Source: Lysobacter terrestris (GTDB lineage: Bacteria > Pseudomonadota > Gammaproteobacteria > Xanthomonadales > Xanthomonadaceae). From it: a stretch of DNA of 64,000 bases. The DNA lies in the NCBI RefSeq assembly GCF_014489475.1, contig NZ_CP060820.1:744001-808000 (forward strand), read 5' to 3'. The number at the start of each line of letters is the position of its first letter. Positions within the stretch are counted from its first letter, which is position 1. Positions 37,699-45,958 of the stretch are shown here, in pieces. The notes under the pieces are model-generated. The model was not told the DNA's origin. It saw only the letters and a program-made list of their open reading frames with translations, and ran no database searches. The position numbers and the translations under genes are program-made.

Positions 37699-38657
37699 GA
37701 CATCGAATCCTTGGCAGCGAGCGACGCGATCGACGCGTCGACCATCAGGCGCACGAGCGCCTCGAAATCCTTCGTGGGCCGCCACCCGAGGCGGTCGCGG
37801 GCCCTGGCGGCATCGCCGACCAGCGGGCCGCGGGCGTCGTGGCGCAGGTCGGCCGCGTTGTCCTTCACCCAGTCGCGATAGTCGAGGCCCGCATGGGAGA
37901 ACGCAACCTCGCAGAACTCACGCACCGAATGCAGCTGGCCGGTGGCGACGACGTAGTCGTCCGCCCGGTCCTGCGCCAGCATCAGGCGCATCGCCCGCAC
38001 GTAATCGGGCGCGTAGCCCCAGTCGCGCCGGGCTTCGAGATTGCCCAGGGGCAACGGTTCGCGGTCGCCAGCATGGATCCGCGCGACTGCGTCGGCGATC
38101 TTGCGCGTGACGAAGGCCGGTCCGCGGCGCGGGCTCTCGTGGTTGTAGAGGATAGCCGAGCAGGCGAATGCGCCATGCCGCTCGCGGCAGGCGCGGATCG
38201 CGGTGTGGGCGAACAGCTTCGCGGCGCCATAGGGACTCTGCGGCCGGAACGGCGTGGTTTCGTGTTGCGGCGCGTCGACGGGGTCGCCGAACATCTCGCT
38301 GCTCGAGGCCTGGCAGAAGCGGATCAAGGAATCGGTCTCGACGATTGCCTGCAGCATGCGGGCAACGGCGATGCCGTTGAATTCCCCGATCGCGACGGCA
38401 TCGTCGTACATGCCGGCGCCAGTCGAGAAGGCGGCGAGGTTGTAGAAGGCGGCGGGACGCAACGACTGCAACAGCCCGCGCAGCGCGGCCACGTCGGCGA
38501 AATCCCACTCGGCGTACTCGACGCCGTCGACGCGTCGCACGGGCGCTGTGCGCCCCTTGCGCAACAGCCCGACAACGGCATGCCCTTCCTCGCGCAACTG
38601 CTCGGCGAGGTAGCTGCCGTCCTGCCCGCTGATGCCGGTGATGAGGATCGTGGCCAT
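37695..38657 (-). CDS. GDP-mannose 4,6-dehydratase-like SDR protein (second Gmd paralogue)
   Basis: A 320-residue extended SDR of the Gmd family. It has the cofactor motif TGISGQDGSYLAE at residues 7-19, a SSSEMFG active-site strand in place of the usual TSE form, an in-register catalytic pair in PYGAAK, and the Gmd-specific NHESPRRG segment. It is shorter than, and clearly distinct from, the gmd at 42072-43166. It may be a dehydratase with different specificity, or a 4-ketohexose reductase/epimerase derived from Gmd. It overlaps the C-methyltransferase gene by 4 bp. Confidence 0.83.
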   Translation of the reverse strand: MATILITGISGQDGSYLAEQLREEGHAVVGLLRKGRTAPVRRVDGVEYAEWDFADVAALRGLLQSLRPAAFYNLAAFSTGAGMYDDAVAIGEFNGIAVARMLQAIVETDSLIRFCQASSSEMFGDPVDAPQHETTPFRPQSPYGAAKLFAHTAIRACRERHGAFACSAILYNHESPRRGPAFVTRKIADAVARIHAGDREPLPLGNLEARRDWGYAPDYVRAMRLMLAQDRADDYVVATGQLHSVREFCEVAFSHAGLDYRDWVKDNAADLRHDARGPLVGDAARARDRLGWRPTKDFEALVRLMVDASIASLAAKDSMS

Positions 38658-38658
38658 C

Positions 38659-39684
38659 TCAGTAGCCCGCCGACCGCGCGACGGCGCGCGCCACGAACGT
38701 CGCGTGCGGGCTGCGCGAGAGGTCGTAGATGTTCATGCGCGCATGGCGCGCGAACAGGCCGCAATACAGGCTCGACAGCGCGTTGGCGAAGCGTGGCGGC
38801 ATCCAGGCAATCGTGCGCGACAGCAGTCGCTTCGTGGTCGTCATCGGACAGGCCGCGAGGTAGCGATCGTACTCTCCGCGCGCATAGCCGCCGATGCTCC
38901 GGTACAGCAACAGCTTCTGGGGTTGCCGCCACGGTTCGCGCGCGCAGATGCGCGCCTTCGCGGCTTCGGATACGCCTGCGAACGACCAGACGAGCGACGG
39001 CCACTTGAACATCCAGATCTCGAACCCGCGCGGCGTCCACATCGCATTGCCGTAACGGATCGTTATCAGCGGCTTGGCGATGACGCGGGTGCGCGGCGTG
39101 CGCGACTGGAAGATCACGCCGACGTGCACGAACAACGAACCGTAGTACGCAGCGCGATCGCGCGCGATCCAGAAGCTGCGCAGGATGACGACGCAGCCGA
39201 TGAAACTCAGCGCATGCGCGGTGTCGACGAGCAGGCGGTCGGCGTCTGCCGGCGCGTATTCGACGTCGTCCTGCTTGGCGACGAGTGCGCCGCGCAGGGT
39301 GCCACCGAAATCGATCGTGCGCACTTCGGTATTGACGATCACCAGTTCGACGTTGCCATCCAATGCGGCCAGGACGCGATCGACGGCGCCTGGTTTCAAC
39401 AGGTCGTCGTCCGTCATCAGCCAGCAGTACTCGCCGCGCGCGTGCGAGACGGCGAGATCGTAGTCCTGGTCGACGCCGGACGCCTTCGGCAGGCGCACGT
39501 AGCTCACGCGGGCATCGGCGGCAACGTATCGGCCGACGACGACTTGCGTGTCGTCCTTCGATGCGCCGTCGACGATCACCAGCTCGACGTCGTCGCGCAG
39601 CTGGCCGACGATCGTGTCGAGTGTCTCGCCGATGTACGCGCCGCGATTGAGGGTCGCGATGCAGATGGACAACCTCGGCTGCAT
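38659..39684 (-). CDS. Glycosyltransferase family 2 (abequosyltransferase-like)
   Basis: A 341-residue GT-A glycosyltransferase. It begins PRLSICIATLNRGAYIGETL, has the nucleotide-binding DGASKDDT segment near residue 40, and a DDD metal motif (MTDDDLLKPG) near residue 92. This pattern resembles dideoxyhexosyltransferases such as abequosyltransferase, but the donor cannot be assigned. The ATG overlaps the preceding stop by one base (TGATG). It lies 1 bp from the dehydratase-like gene, within the leftward operon. Confidence 0.86.
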   Translation of the reverse strand: MQPRLSICIATLNRGAYIGETLDTIVGQLRDDVELVIVDGASKDDTQVVVGRYVAADARVSYVRLPKASGVDQDYDLAVSHARGEYCWLMTDDDLLKPGAVDRVLAALDGNVELVIVNTEVRTIDFGGTLRGALVAKQDDVEYAPADADRLLVDTAHALSFIGCVVILRSFWIARDRAAYYGSLFVHVGVIFQSRTPRTRVIAKPLITIRYGNAMWTPRGFEIWMFKWPSLVWSFAGVSEAAKARICAREPWRQPQKLLLYRSIGGYARGEYDRYLAACPMTTTKRLLSRTIAWMPPRFANALSSLYCGLFARHARMNIYDLSRSPHATFVARAVARSAGY

Positions 39685-40532
39685 CACACCTGCTCGAGCG
39701 GCTGGTCGGCGATGAGCGCGAACTGGCCCGCGTGATCGCGGCCCTGCGCGCGCAGCTGGTAGCGGTTTTCCGCGAAGGCGAGGCCCTTTACGCCATCGAC
39801 GAACCCGGCGTTGAAATGCGCCGGATCGACGAAGAACGCATTCACTCCATTGGCATCGACCGTGATGAAGCGGTAGCCGCGTCGCGCGAAGAACGTCTTC
39901 CACCCGCCGACGGACACGCCGTAGTACAGCAGCGAGGGGTGCGCGGTCGCGCGGCGGAAGTCGGCGGTGTACTTCGACGCGATGCTGCGCTCCGGGCCGA
40001 ACGCCGAGTTGTATTCCACCGACACGATCTTCGGTCGGAAGCCGCGATCGAACAGCGCGTTGGCGATGTGGTAGTCGTTGCCGTCGATGTCGAGGGAGAA
40101 CACGTCCGGGTCGCGGTGCGGCGCCTTCGCCAGGATCGCGTCCACCGACTCGAGGGTGACGAACATCGGCACGCATTGGCTGCCGATGCTGTAACGCGCG
40201 ACGTTGCGGCGCGCGCGCGCCGATTGGCGCGGGTCGCCTTCGATCATCAGGCCTTCGTAGCCGGCGGTAGTGAGCAGCCAGCTGCTGTTGTTCTCGGTGC
40301 CGTCGGCCGCGCCGATCTCGACGACGCAGCGATTGGCGGATGCCAGCTGGCGGCGCAGCACGTCGATGATCCCGTCCTCGCCGTTCTGGCTGAAGCCCGA
40401 GAACTCCCACGTGGCGGGGTCCCGCAGGTCGACCTGTCGCGAAAGCATCGAAGCGCCGCCCTTCGCGAGCGCGATCGCGACGCGCTGGCGATCCTTGTAG
40501 TCGATCAGGTAGTCGATGGCCCTGCCCAGCAT
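39684..40532 (-). CDS. FkbM-like methyltransferase domain protein
   Basis: A 282-residue protein with a class I methyltransferase-like core. A conserved GFSQNGEDGIIDVLRR segment at about residues 47-62 precedes the motif CVVEIGAADGTENNSSWLL. A DVFSLDIDGNDYHI segment resembles the FkbM metal/acceptor motif but has Asn where FkbM proteins usually have Glu-Gly-Ala-Glu. It is common in polysaccharide clusters, and its substrate is unknown. The ATG at 40532 is chosen; GTG at 40538 is an alternative. It lies 13 bp after the flippase gene. Confidence 0.78.
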   Translation of the reverse strand: MLGRAIDYLIDYKDRQRVAIALAKGGASMLSRQVDLRDPATWEFSGFSQNGEDGIIDVLRRQLASANRCVVEIGAADGTENNSSWLLTTAGYEGLMIEGDPRQSARARRNVARYSIGSQCVPMFVTLESVDAILAKAPHRDPDVFSLDIDGNDYHIANALFDRGFRPKIVSVEYNSAFGPERSIASKYTADFRRATAHPSLLYYGVSVGGWKTFFARRGYRFITVDANGVNAFFVDPAHFNAGFVDGVKGLAFAENRYQLRAQGRDHAGQFALIADQPLEQV

Positions 40533-40545
40533 CCCCACGCTCCAA

Positions 40546-42066
40546 TCAAGAAAGGCCGTGCCCGGCGGGCGTCGGACGGCCGAGCGCCATGTCGATGACG
40601 CGGCGGAATTCCCGGGGCGCGAACGTCCCGGCGACGCCAAGTCCGATCCCCGCGAGCGCGGCGAGTCCGCCGATCCCCGCGGCCACCCATGGGCCGACCG
40701 CGAGCGTGCGGGAAATCCACGCGCCAAGCAACGCTGGCAGCAGCGTGGCCATCAAGGGCACCGCTACATTGCGCGTGAGCCATGGCCAACCTGCGAAGGC
40801 CATCACCTTGCGCCCGGTCAGCCACGTTCCGAGTAGCACGTAGAGCACACCGAGGATCGCCCACGCCCAGGCGCCGCCGAGCGCGCCGAATCGCATCGCC
40901 AGCAGGATCACCAGCGGCAGCATCACGAGGAGCAGGACCAGCGTGGTGAAGAAGGCCAGCCTGGGCTTGCCTGCGGCCAGCTGCAGCGTGTAGGGGAAAT
41001 ACATGATGCCGGTGAGCGACATGCCGATCGCCAGCCACGCGACCAGGGGCGCAACATCCGCCGACAGCGCGGGATTGCGCAACCAGATGTCGAGCAGGGC
41101 CCCCGCCTGGAACACGAGCAGGAAGGCGAGCGCGAAGAGCGCCGTGGCGAACAGCCGGGTGCCCGCGTCGTAGAGATATTCGAGCGACACGATGTCGCCG
41201 CGCGCGAACAACGCAGAAAACTTGGGGAAAAGCGCGCTGAACAGCGGCGTGGTCAGCACCTGCAGGCCGCTGACGACCAGCGTGGCGAGCACGTAATGGC
41301 CGAACGTCGCGAGGTCGAGCGTGCGGCTCAGCACGAGCTTGTCGACCTGCGTCAGCAGGAGGCCGCCGATCGCCACGCCCCCCATCCACGCGGAGAAATG
41401 CCATACCCGTTTCAGATCGCCGAAGTCGTAGGGCGCGCCGCGTTCCCCCACCGCCCGCCGCGCGAGCACGTGCAACACGATCGCTTGCAGCAACCCGAAG
41501 CCTGCTTGTACGACGAAGAACGCCTGGATGCTGCGCACGCCCCAGGCGAGCACCGCAATGGTGGTGAATGCGGCGCATATGTTGATTGTCATGCTCGTCG
41601 CGGCCGAACGCGCGAGCCGGTGGGCACCGACCAGCGCGCCGTGGTACAGGCTGATGGGCCAGCGGCAGGCGAGATTCACGCCCATCAGTGCAACAGCCTG
41701 GGCGACGGCCGCGTCGGGCAGGGCTTTCGCCTGCAGCCAGTGCGCGCCGATCCACGGCGCGATCGACGCGACGATGGCGGCGATCGCGACCGCGACACCG
41801 ACGTACACCACGCCGAGCGTGCGCAGCAGCGAGGCCGAGCGGCGTTGCTGGCCGGTTTCCGCGCCGTGCGCGATTTCGCGGCTGACCGTCGGCGCCAAGC
41901 CGAGATCGAGCACCTGCAGCACGGTCTGCAGCGTCGCGTAGAAGCCGATCAGGCCGTACGCCTCCATGCCGAGGAAGCGCAGGTAGAACGGCAGCGCGAT
42001 GAGGTTGATCAGCACGACGACGACCGAGTTGGCCATCCCCGCCGCCATGTTCCGCGCCAGGCGCAT
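40546..42066 (-). CDS. Wzx-type oligosaccharide flippase (MOP superfamily)
   Basis: A 506-residue polytopic inner-membrane protein with about 12-14 hydrophobic helices spread along its length. The N-terminal pattern (ANSVVVVLINLIALPFYLRFLG followed by GLIGFYATL) and the conserved VSREIAHG loop are typical of polysaccharide-transport (RfbX/Wzx) flippases. It would translocate lipid-linked oligosaccharide to the periplasmic face, where a GT-C or Wzy-type enzyme could use it. No Wzy polymerase and no WaaL-type ligase are recognised in the island. Gene spacing is 5 bp to gmd and 13 bp to the next gene. Confidence 0.9.
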   Translation of the reverse strand: MRLARNMAAGMANSVVVVLINLIALPFYLRFLGMEAYGLIGFYATLQTVLQVLDLGLAPTVSREIAHGAETGQQRRSASLLRTLGVVYVGVAVAIAAIVASIAPWIGAHWLQAKALPDAAVAQAVALMGVNLACRWPISLYHGALVGAHRLARSAATSMTINICAAFTTIAVLAWGVRSIQAFFVVQAGFGLLQAIVLHVLARRAVGERGAPYDFGDLKRVWHFSAWMGGVAIGGLLLTQVDKLVLSRTLDLATFGHYVLATLVVSGLQVLTTPLFSALFPKFSALFARGDIVSLEYLYDAGTRLFATALFALAFLLVFQAGALLDIWLRNPALSADVAPLVAWLAIGMSLTGIMYFPYTLQLAAGKPRLAFFTTLVLLLVMLPLVILLAMRFGALGGAWAWAILGVLYVLLGTWLTGRKVMAFAGWPWLTRNVAVPLMATLLPALLGAWISRTLAVGPWVAAGIGGLAALAGIGLGVAGTFAPREFRRVIDMALGRPTPAGHGLS

Positions 42067-42071
42067 GCGCG

Positions 42072-43166
42072 TTACTCGTTGAAGTCGTCGGCGCGGTAGC
42101 CGTGCTGCGTGATCAAGGCGTCGCGCTGCGCGGCATGTAGGTCGGCCTGCGCCATTTCGCGCACGAGGTCGTCGAAACCGATCGTCGCCGACCAGCCGAG
42201 CTCGCGCTTCGCCTTGGATGCATCGCCCAGCAGCGTGTCGACTTCCGAAGGGCGGAAGTAGCGCGGATCGATCGCGACGATCACCCGCCCTTCGCCGTCG
42301 ACGCCCTGCTCGTCCAGGCCGCTGCCGCGCCAGGTGAGGTCGATGTCCAGCTCGCGCGCGACCGCCGTGACGAACTCCCGCACGCTGTATTGGTGCCCCG
42401 AGGCGATCACGTAATCGCTCGGATTGTCCTGCTGCAGGATCAGCCATTGCGCGACGACGTAGTCGCGCGCGTGGCCCCAGTCGCGCTTGGCGTCGAGATT
42501 GCCCAGGTACAGGCACGGCTGCAGCCCGAGCTTGATACGTGCCAGCCCGCGCGTGATCTTGCGGGTGACGAAGTTCTCGCCGCGCACCGGCGACTCATGG
42601 TTGAACAGGATGCCGTTGCTCGCGTGGATGCCGTGTGCTTCGCGGTAGTTCACCGTGATCCAGTACGCGTAGAGCTTGGCGGCCGCGTACGGCGAGCGCG
42701 GGTAGAACGGCGTCGTCTCGCGCTGCGGGACCTCCTGCACCATGCCGTACATCTCGGAGGTGGAGGCCTGGTAGAAGCGCGTGCGGTCGCGCATGCCAAG
42801 GATGCGGATCGCTTCGAGCAGGCGCAGCGTGCCAAGCGCGTTGGTGTCGGCGGTATATTCGGGCTGTTCGAACGACACCGCGACGTGGCTCTGCGCGGCG
42901 AGGTTGTAGACTTCGTCCGGCTGCGTCTGCTGCATGATGCGGATCAGGCTCGACGAATCGGTCACGTCGCCGTGGTGCAGGAAGAACCGGACGCCGGCCT
43001 CGTGCGGATCGCGGTAGAGGTGGTCGATGCGCTTGGTGTTGAATGACGAAGCACGACGCTTTATTCCGTGAACTTCATATCCCTTCTCCAGCAAGAGCTC
43101 CGCAAGATAGGCGCCATCTTGCCCAGTGACGCCGGCAATCAATGCTCGCTTCACGTCAGAACCCAT
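42072..43166 (-). CDS. gmd: GDP-mannose 4,6-dehydratase
   Basis: A 364-residue SDR that converts GDP-D-mannose to GDP-4-keto-6-deoxy-D-mannose, precursor of GDP-rhamnose, GDP-fucose, GDP-perosamine and others. The NADP-binding motif [14 protein letters not shown] is at about residues 12-25. The active site has STSEMYG and an in-register YAAAK pair. The specific [16 protein letters not shown] segment and length match the family. No clear reductase (RMD/WcaG) or perosamine synthase (RfbE) follows, so the final sugar is open. The 5' end overlaps the preceding GT2 gene by 11 bp. Confidence 0.95.
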   Translation of the reverse strand: MGSDVKRALIAGVTGQDGAYLAELLLEKGYEVHGIKRRASSFNTKRIDHLYRDPHEAGVRFFLHHGDVTDSSSLIRIMQQTQPDEVYNLAAQSHVAVSFEQPEYTADTNALGTLRLLEAIRILGMRDRTRFYQASTSEMYGMVQEVPQRETTPFYPRSPYAAAKLYAYWITVNYREAHGIHASNGILFNHESPVRGENFVTRKITRGLARIKLGLQPCLYLGNLDAKRDWGHARDYVVAQWLILQQDNPSDYVIASGHQYSVREFVTAVARELDIDLTWRGSGLDEQGVDGEGRVIVAIDPRYFRPSEVDTLLGDASKAKRELGWSATIGFDDLVREMAQADLHAAQRDALITQHGYRADDFNE

Positions 43167-44013
43167 CCCGCCGATAGAGCAGACTTGTGATTTGCTCGGA
43201 TATCAAGCCGATAAGGAAGATGATCACCGAGGCACTGAGCAAGAGCACACTCATGTTTGTGAAGCGGCCAGAGGTAATGAATGTCCATGCATAATGCCCT
43301 AACCCCGCTAGGAAGAAGGCCAACGAAACCGGGGCGAACAACTTCACGGGCGAGTACAGCGTTGCGATCTTGAAGATGATCAGCAGAAAGCGCACGCCGT
43401 CCTTTATCGGGCGGATGTGGCTGGCGGTTCCGACTCGCCGCGCTACCTGGATCGGAACGTAGGCTACTGGGTAGGCGCTACGGAAGAAGGCCATCGTCGA
43501 AGTGGTCGGGTAACTGAACCCGTTCGGCAGCAGGTACAGGAATTCCCTGAACCGGCTCGCGCGCACAGCCCTGAATCCAGAAGTGAGGTCGGCGATGCGA
43601 TGACCGGTCATCCAACTGGCGATCCGGTTGTATAGGCCGTTGGCGACTCCCCGGCCGACATTGGCCTGGCCGGATGAACTCCGGGCGCCCACCGCCATGT
43701 CATACCCCTGCTCGAGCCGCTCCAGCAACTGGGGGATGTCTCCGGGATCGTGCTGGCCGTCCGCGTCCATGAACACAAGAACCTCGCCGGAGGCGGCCCG
43801 GGCCCCGCGCTTGATGGCCGCGCCATTGCCCATTGAATATGGGGACGAAAGCACCCGGACACCAAACCGGTGAGCCACCGTGGCAGTATCGTCGGTTGAA
43901 CCGTCATCGATGACGAGGATTTCGGCGTCGGGCAGGAGGCTCGCCAGCTTGGGCAGTGTCCTGGCCAAGCCCTCCGATTCGTTCTTTGCCGGCAGGATCA
44001 CCGAAATCTTCAT
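43156..44013 (-). CDS. Glycosyltransferase family 2, polyprenyl-phosphate sugar transferase-like (DPM1/GtrB type)
   Basis: A 285-residue membrane GT2. The catalytic domain begins [20 protein letters not shown], has IDDGSTDDT near residue 38, and the DXD-type [12 protein letters not shown] near residue 84. Two hydrophobic helices near the C-terminus (about 220-240 and 255-275) fit enzymes that charge undecaprenyl phosphate with a sugar. Such a lipid-linked monosaccharide is the donor GT-C enzymes use, which would suit the TMTC-like protein at the other end of the island. ATG at 44013 has a strong GGGGG site. The gene is visibly AT-richer than its neighbours. It heads the leftward operon. Confidence 0.85.
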   Translation of the reverse strand: MKISVILPAKNESEGLARTLPKLASLLPDAEILVIDDGSTDDTATVAHRFGVRVLSSPYSMGNGAAIKRGARAASGEVLVFMDADGQHDPGDIPQLLERLEQGYDMAVGARSSSGQANVGRGVANGLYNRIASWMTGHRIADLTSGFRAVRASRFREFLYLLPNGFSYPTTSTMAFFRSAYPVAYVPIQVARRVGTASHIRPIKDGVRFLLIIFKIATLYSPVKLFAPVSLAFFLAGLGHYAWTFITSGRFTNMSVLLLSASVIIFLIGLISEQITSLLYRRDGF

Positions 44014-44173
44014 GCGCACCCCCTAGAGACCGAAAGAGTAGCAGCACGGGGACTGTGCTCAGGGCACTCGTCACATCTTGCGTAACGAGCCCCGTACCCA
44101 CTGGGCTCAGGTGCCCTCCGGGGCCATGATTGCGGTAAAGTCGGGACGGGGAAATGCCTGAGGGGCTTGAATC

Positions 44174-45892
44174 ATGACCGCCAACCTGGTGGGAATTACC
44201 GGCATTGCCCGTCGCCTCGTTCTGGATGGAGCCCTTGAGGAACAGCCCGCACGCGATGCGATGACTGCGGCAACGGCCGAACGCAAGCCGATGTCGACTT
44301 ACCTGGTCGAGAAGCGCCTGGTCACCCAAGCCCAACTCGCCGCGGCCAACTCGATCGAGTTCGGCGTCCCCCTCTTCGACGTCGCGGTCCTAGACCCGTC
44401 GCAGACCGCGATCAAGTTGGTCAGCGAGGAACTTGTCCGGAAGCACAACGTGCTCCCGATGTTCAAGCGGGGTAACCGCCTGTTCGTCGGCATCTCGGAC
44501 CCGACCAACACCGTCGCGCTGGACGAGATCAAGTTCCAGAGCAACCTGGTGGTTGAAGCCATCCTTGTCGATGAAGACAAGATCCACCGGACCATAGAGC
44601 AGTGGCTTGCGACCGCGGACGCGCTCAACGACTCGATGGGCGACGACGAGGGGATGGAGAACCTTTCCACCTCGGGCGGCGACGACGACTTGGCGGCCGC
44701 CGGCGACTCTGGCGTCGATGCCAAGGGCGACGACACGCCCGTGGTCAAGTTCATCAACAAAGTACTGGTGGACGCCATCCGCAAGGGCGCGTCGGACATC
44801 CACTTCGAACCGTACGAGACCGATTACCGGGTGCGCCTGCGCATCGACGGCATCCTGAAGCAGGTGGCCAAGGTTCCGGTGAAGTTGCAGGCGCGCATCG
44901 CCGCGCGCCTGAAAGTCATGGCCCAGTTGGATATCGCCGAAAAGCGGGTGCCCCAGGACGGGCGCATCAAGCTCAACCTGTCCAAGACCAAGCAGGTGGA
45001 CTTCCGCGTCAGCACCCTGCCCACGCTGTTCGGCGAGAAGGTCGTGCTGCGTATCCTCGACGGCGGCGCGGCCAAGCTGGGCATCGAAAAGCTCGGTTAC
45101 GAAGCCGACCAGCAGAAGCTGTTCGTCGACGCCGCCGTCAAGCCCTACGGCATGGTGCTGGTCACCGGCCCCACCGGTTCGGGCAAGACCGTATCGCTGT
45201 ACACCGCACTCAACATCCTCAATAACGAGGAGCGCAACATCTCCACCGTCGAGGACCCGGTGGAAATCCGCGTACCCGGCATCAACCAGGTGCAGATGAA
45301 TGTGAAGCGCGGCATGACCTTCGCGGCCGCGCTGCGCAGCTTCCTTCGCCAGGACCCGGACGTGATCATGGTCGGCGAAATCCGCGACCTGGAGACTGCC
45401 GAGATCGCGGTGAAGGCGGCGCAGACCGGCCACATGGTGCTTTCCACACTGCATACCAACGACGCGCCCCAGACCATCGCTCGCCTGATGAACATGGGCG
45501 TGGCGCCGTTCAACATCACCTCATCGGTTACTTTGGTCATCGCCCAGCGCCTTGCGCGGCGCTTGCACGACTGCAAGCGCGAGATGAGCATCCCCGAGCA
45601 TGCGCTGCTGGCCGAGGGCTTCACCCACGAGGAAATCGCCGGCGGCATGAAGATCTACGAAGCCGTGGGTTGCCCGGATTGCACCGAGGGCTACAAGGGG
45701 CGCACCGGCATTTACCAGGTCATGCCGATGTCAGAAGAAATCCAGGCCATCGTGCTCGAAGGCGGCAACGCCATGAAGATCGCGGAAGCCGCGCAGAAGT
45801 CGGGGGTGCGCGACCTCCGCCAGTCGGCGCTGCTGAAGGTCAAGAACGGTGTCACCAGCCTTGCCGAAATCAATCGTGTCACCAAGGATTGA
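44174..45892 (+). CDS. pilB: Type IV pilus assembly ATPase PilB
   Basis: A 572-residue cytoplasmic hexameric ATPase that powers pilus extension. The N-terminal MshEN/GspE-like domain covers about residues 1-150. An acidic, low-complexity linker at about 155-187 precedes the ATPase core. Walker A is GPTGSGKT at 332-339, followed by the Asp box, Walker B and His box (STLHTND). A zinc-type cysteine cluster near the C-terminus is represented by HDC and GCPDC. A GAGGGG site precedes the ATG. It is divergent from the glycan operon and begins the pilB-pilC-pilD-coaE block. Confidence 0.97.
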   Translation: MTANLVGITGIARRLVLDGALEEQPARDAMTAATAERKPMSTYLVEKRLVTQAQLAAANSIEFGVPLFDVAVLDPSQTAIKLVSEELVRKHNVLPMFKRGNRLFVGISDPTNTVALDEIKFQSNLVVEAILVDEDKIHRTIEQWLATADALNDSMGDDEGMENLSTSGGDDDLAAAGDSGVDAKGDDTPVVKFINKVLVDAIRKGASDIHFEPYETDYRVRLRIDGILKQVAKVPVKLQARIAARLKVMAQLDIAEKRVPQDGRIKLNLSKTKQVDFRVSTLPTLFGEKVVLRILDGGAAKLGIEKLGYEADQQKLFVDAAVKPYGMVLVTGPTGSGKTVSLYTALNILNNEERNISTVEDPVEIRVPGINQVQMNVKRGMTFAAALRSFLRQDPDVIMVGEIRDLETAEIAVKAAQTGHMVLSTLHTNDAPQTIARLMNMGVAPFNITSSVTLVIAQRLARRLHDCKREMSIPEHALLAEGFTHEEIAGGMKIYEAVGCPDCTEGYKGRTGIYQVMPMSEEIQAIVLEGGNAMKIAEAAQKSGVRDLRQSALLKVKNGVTSLAEINRVTKD

Positions 45893-45958
45893 CGGCCAAT
45901 GGTGGCCTTGATCCGCTAACGCCGTTGCCGTAACAGAAGACAACCCGGGGACTACATC

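Noticed and set aside
44020-44173. A possible sigma-54 promoter for pilB (GGCAC and CTTGC blocks near 44063-44082)
   Set aside because: Spacing between the blocks is 9 bp rather than the required 4-5, so the core does not match.
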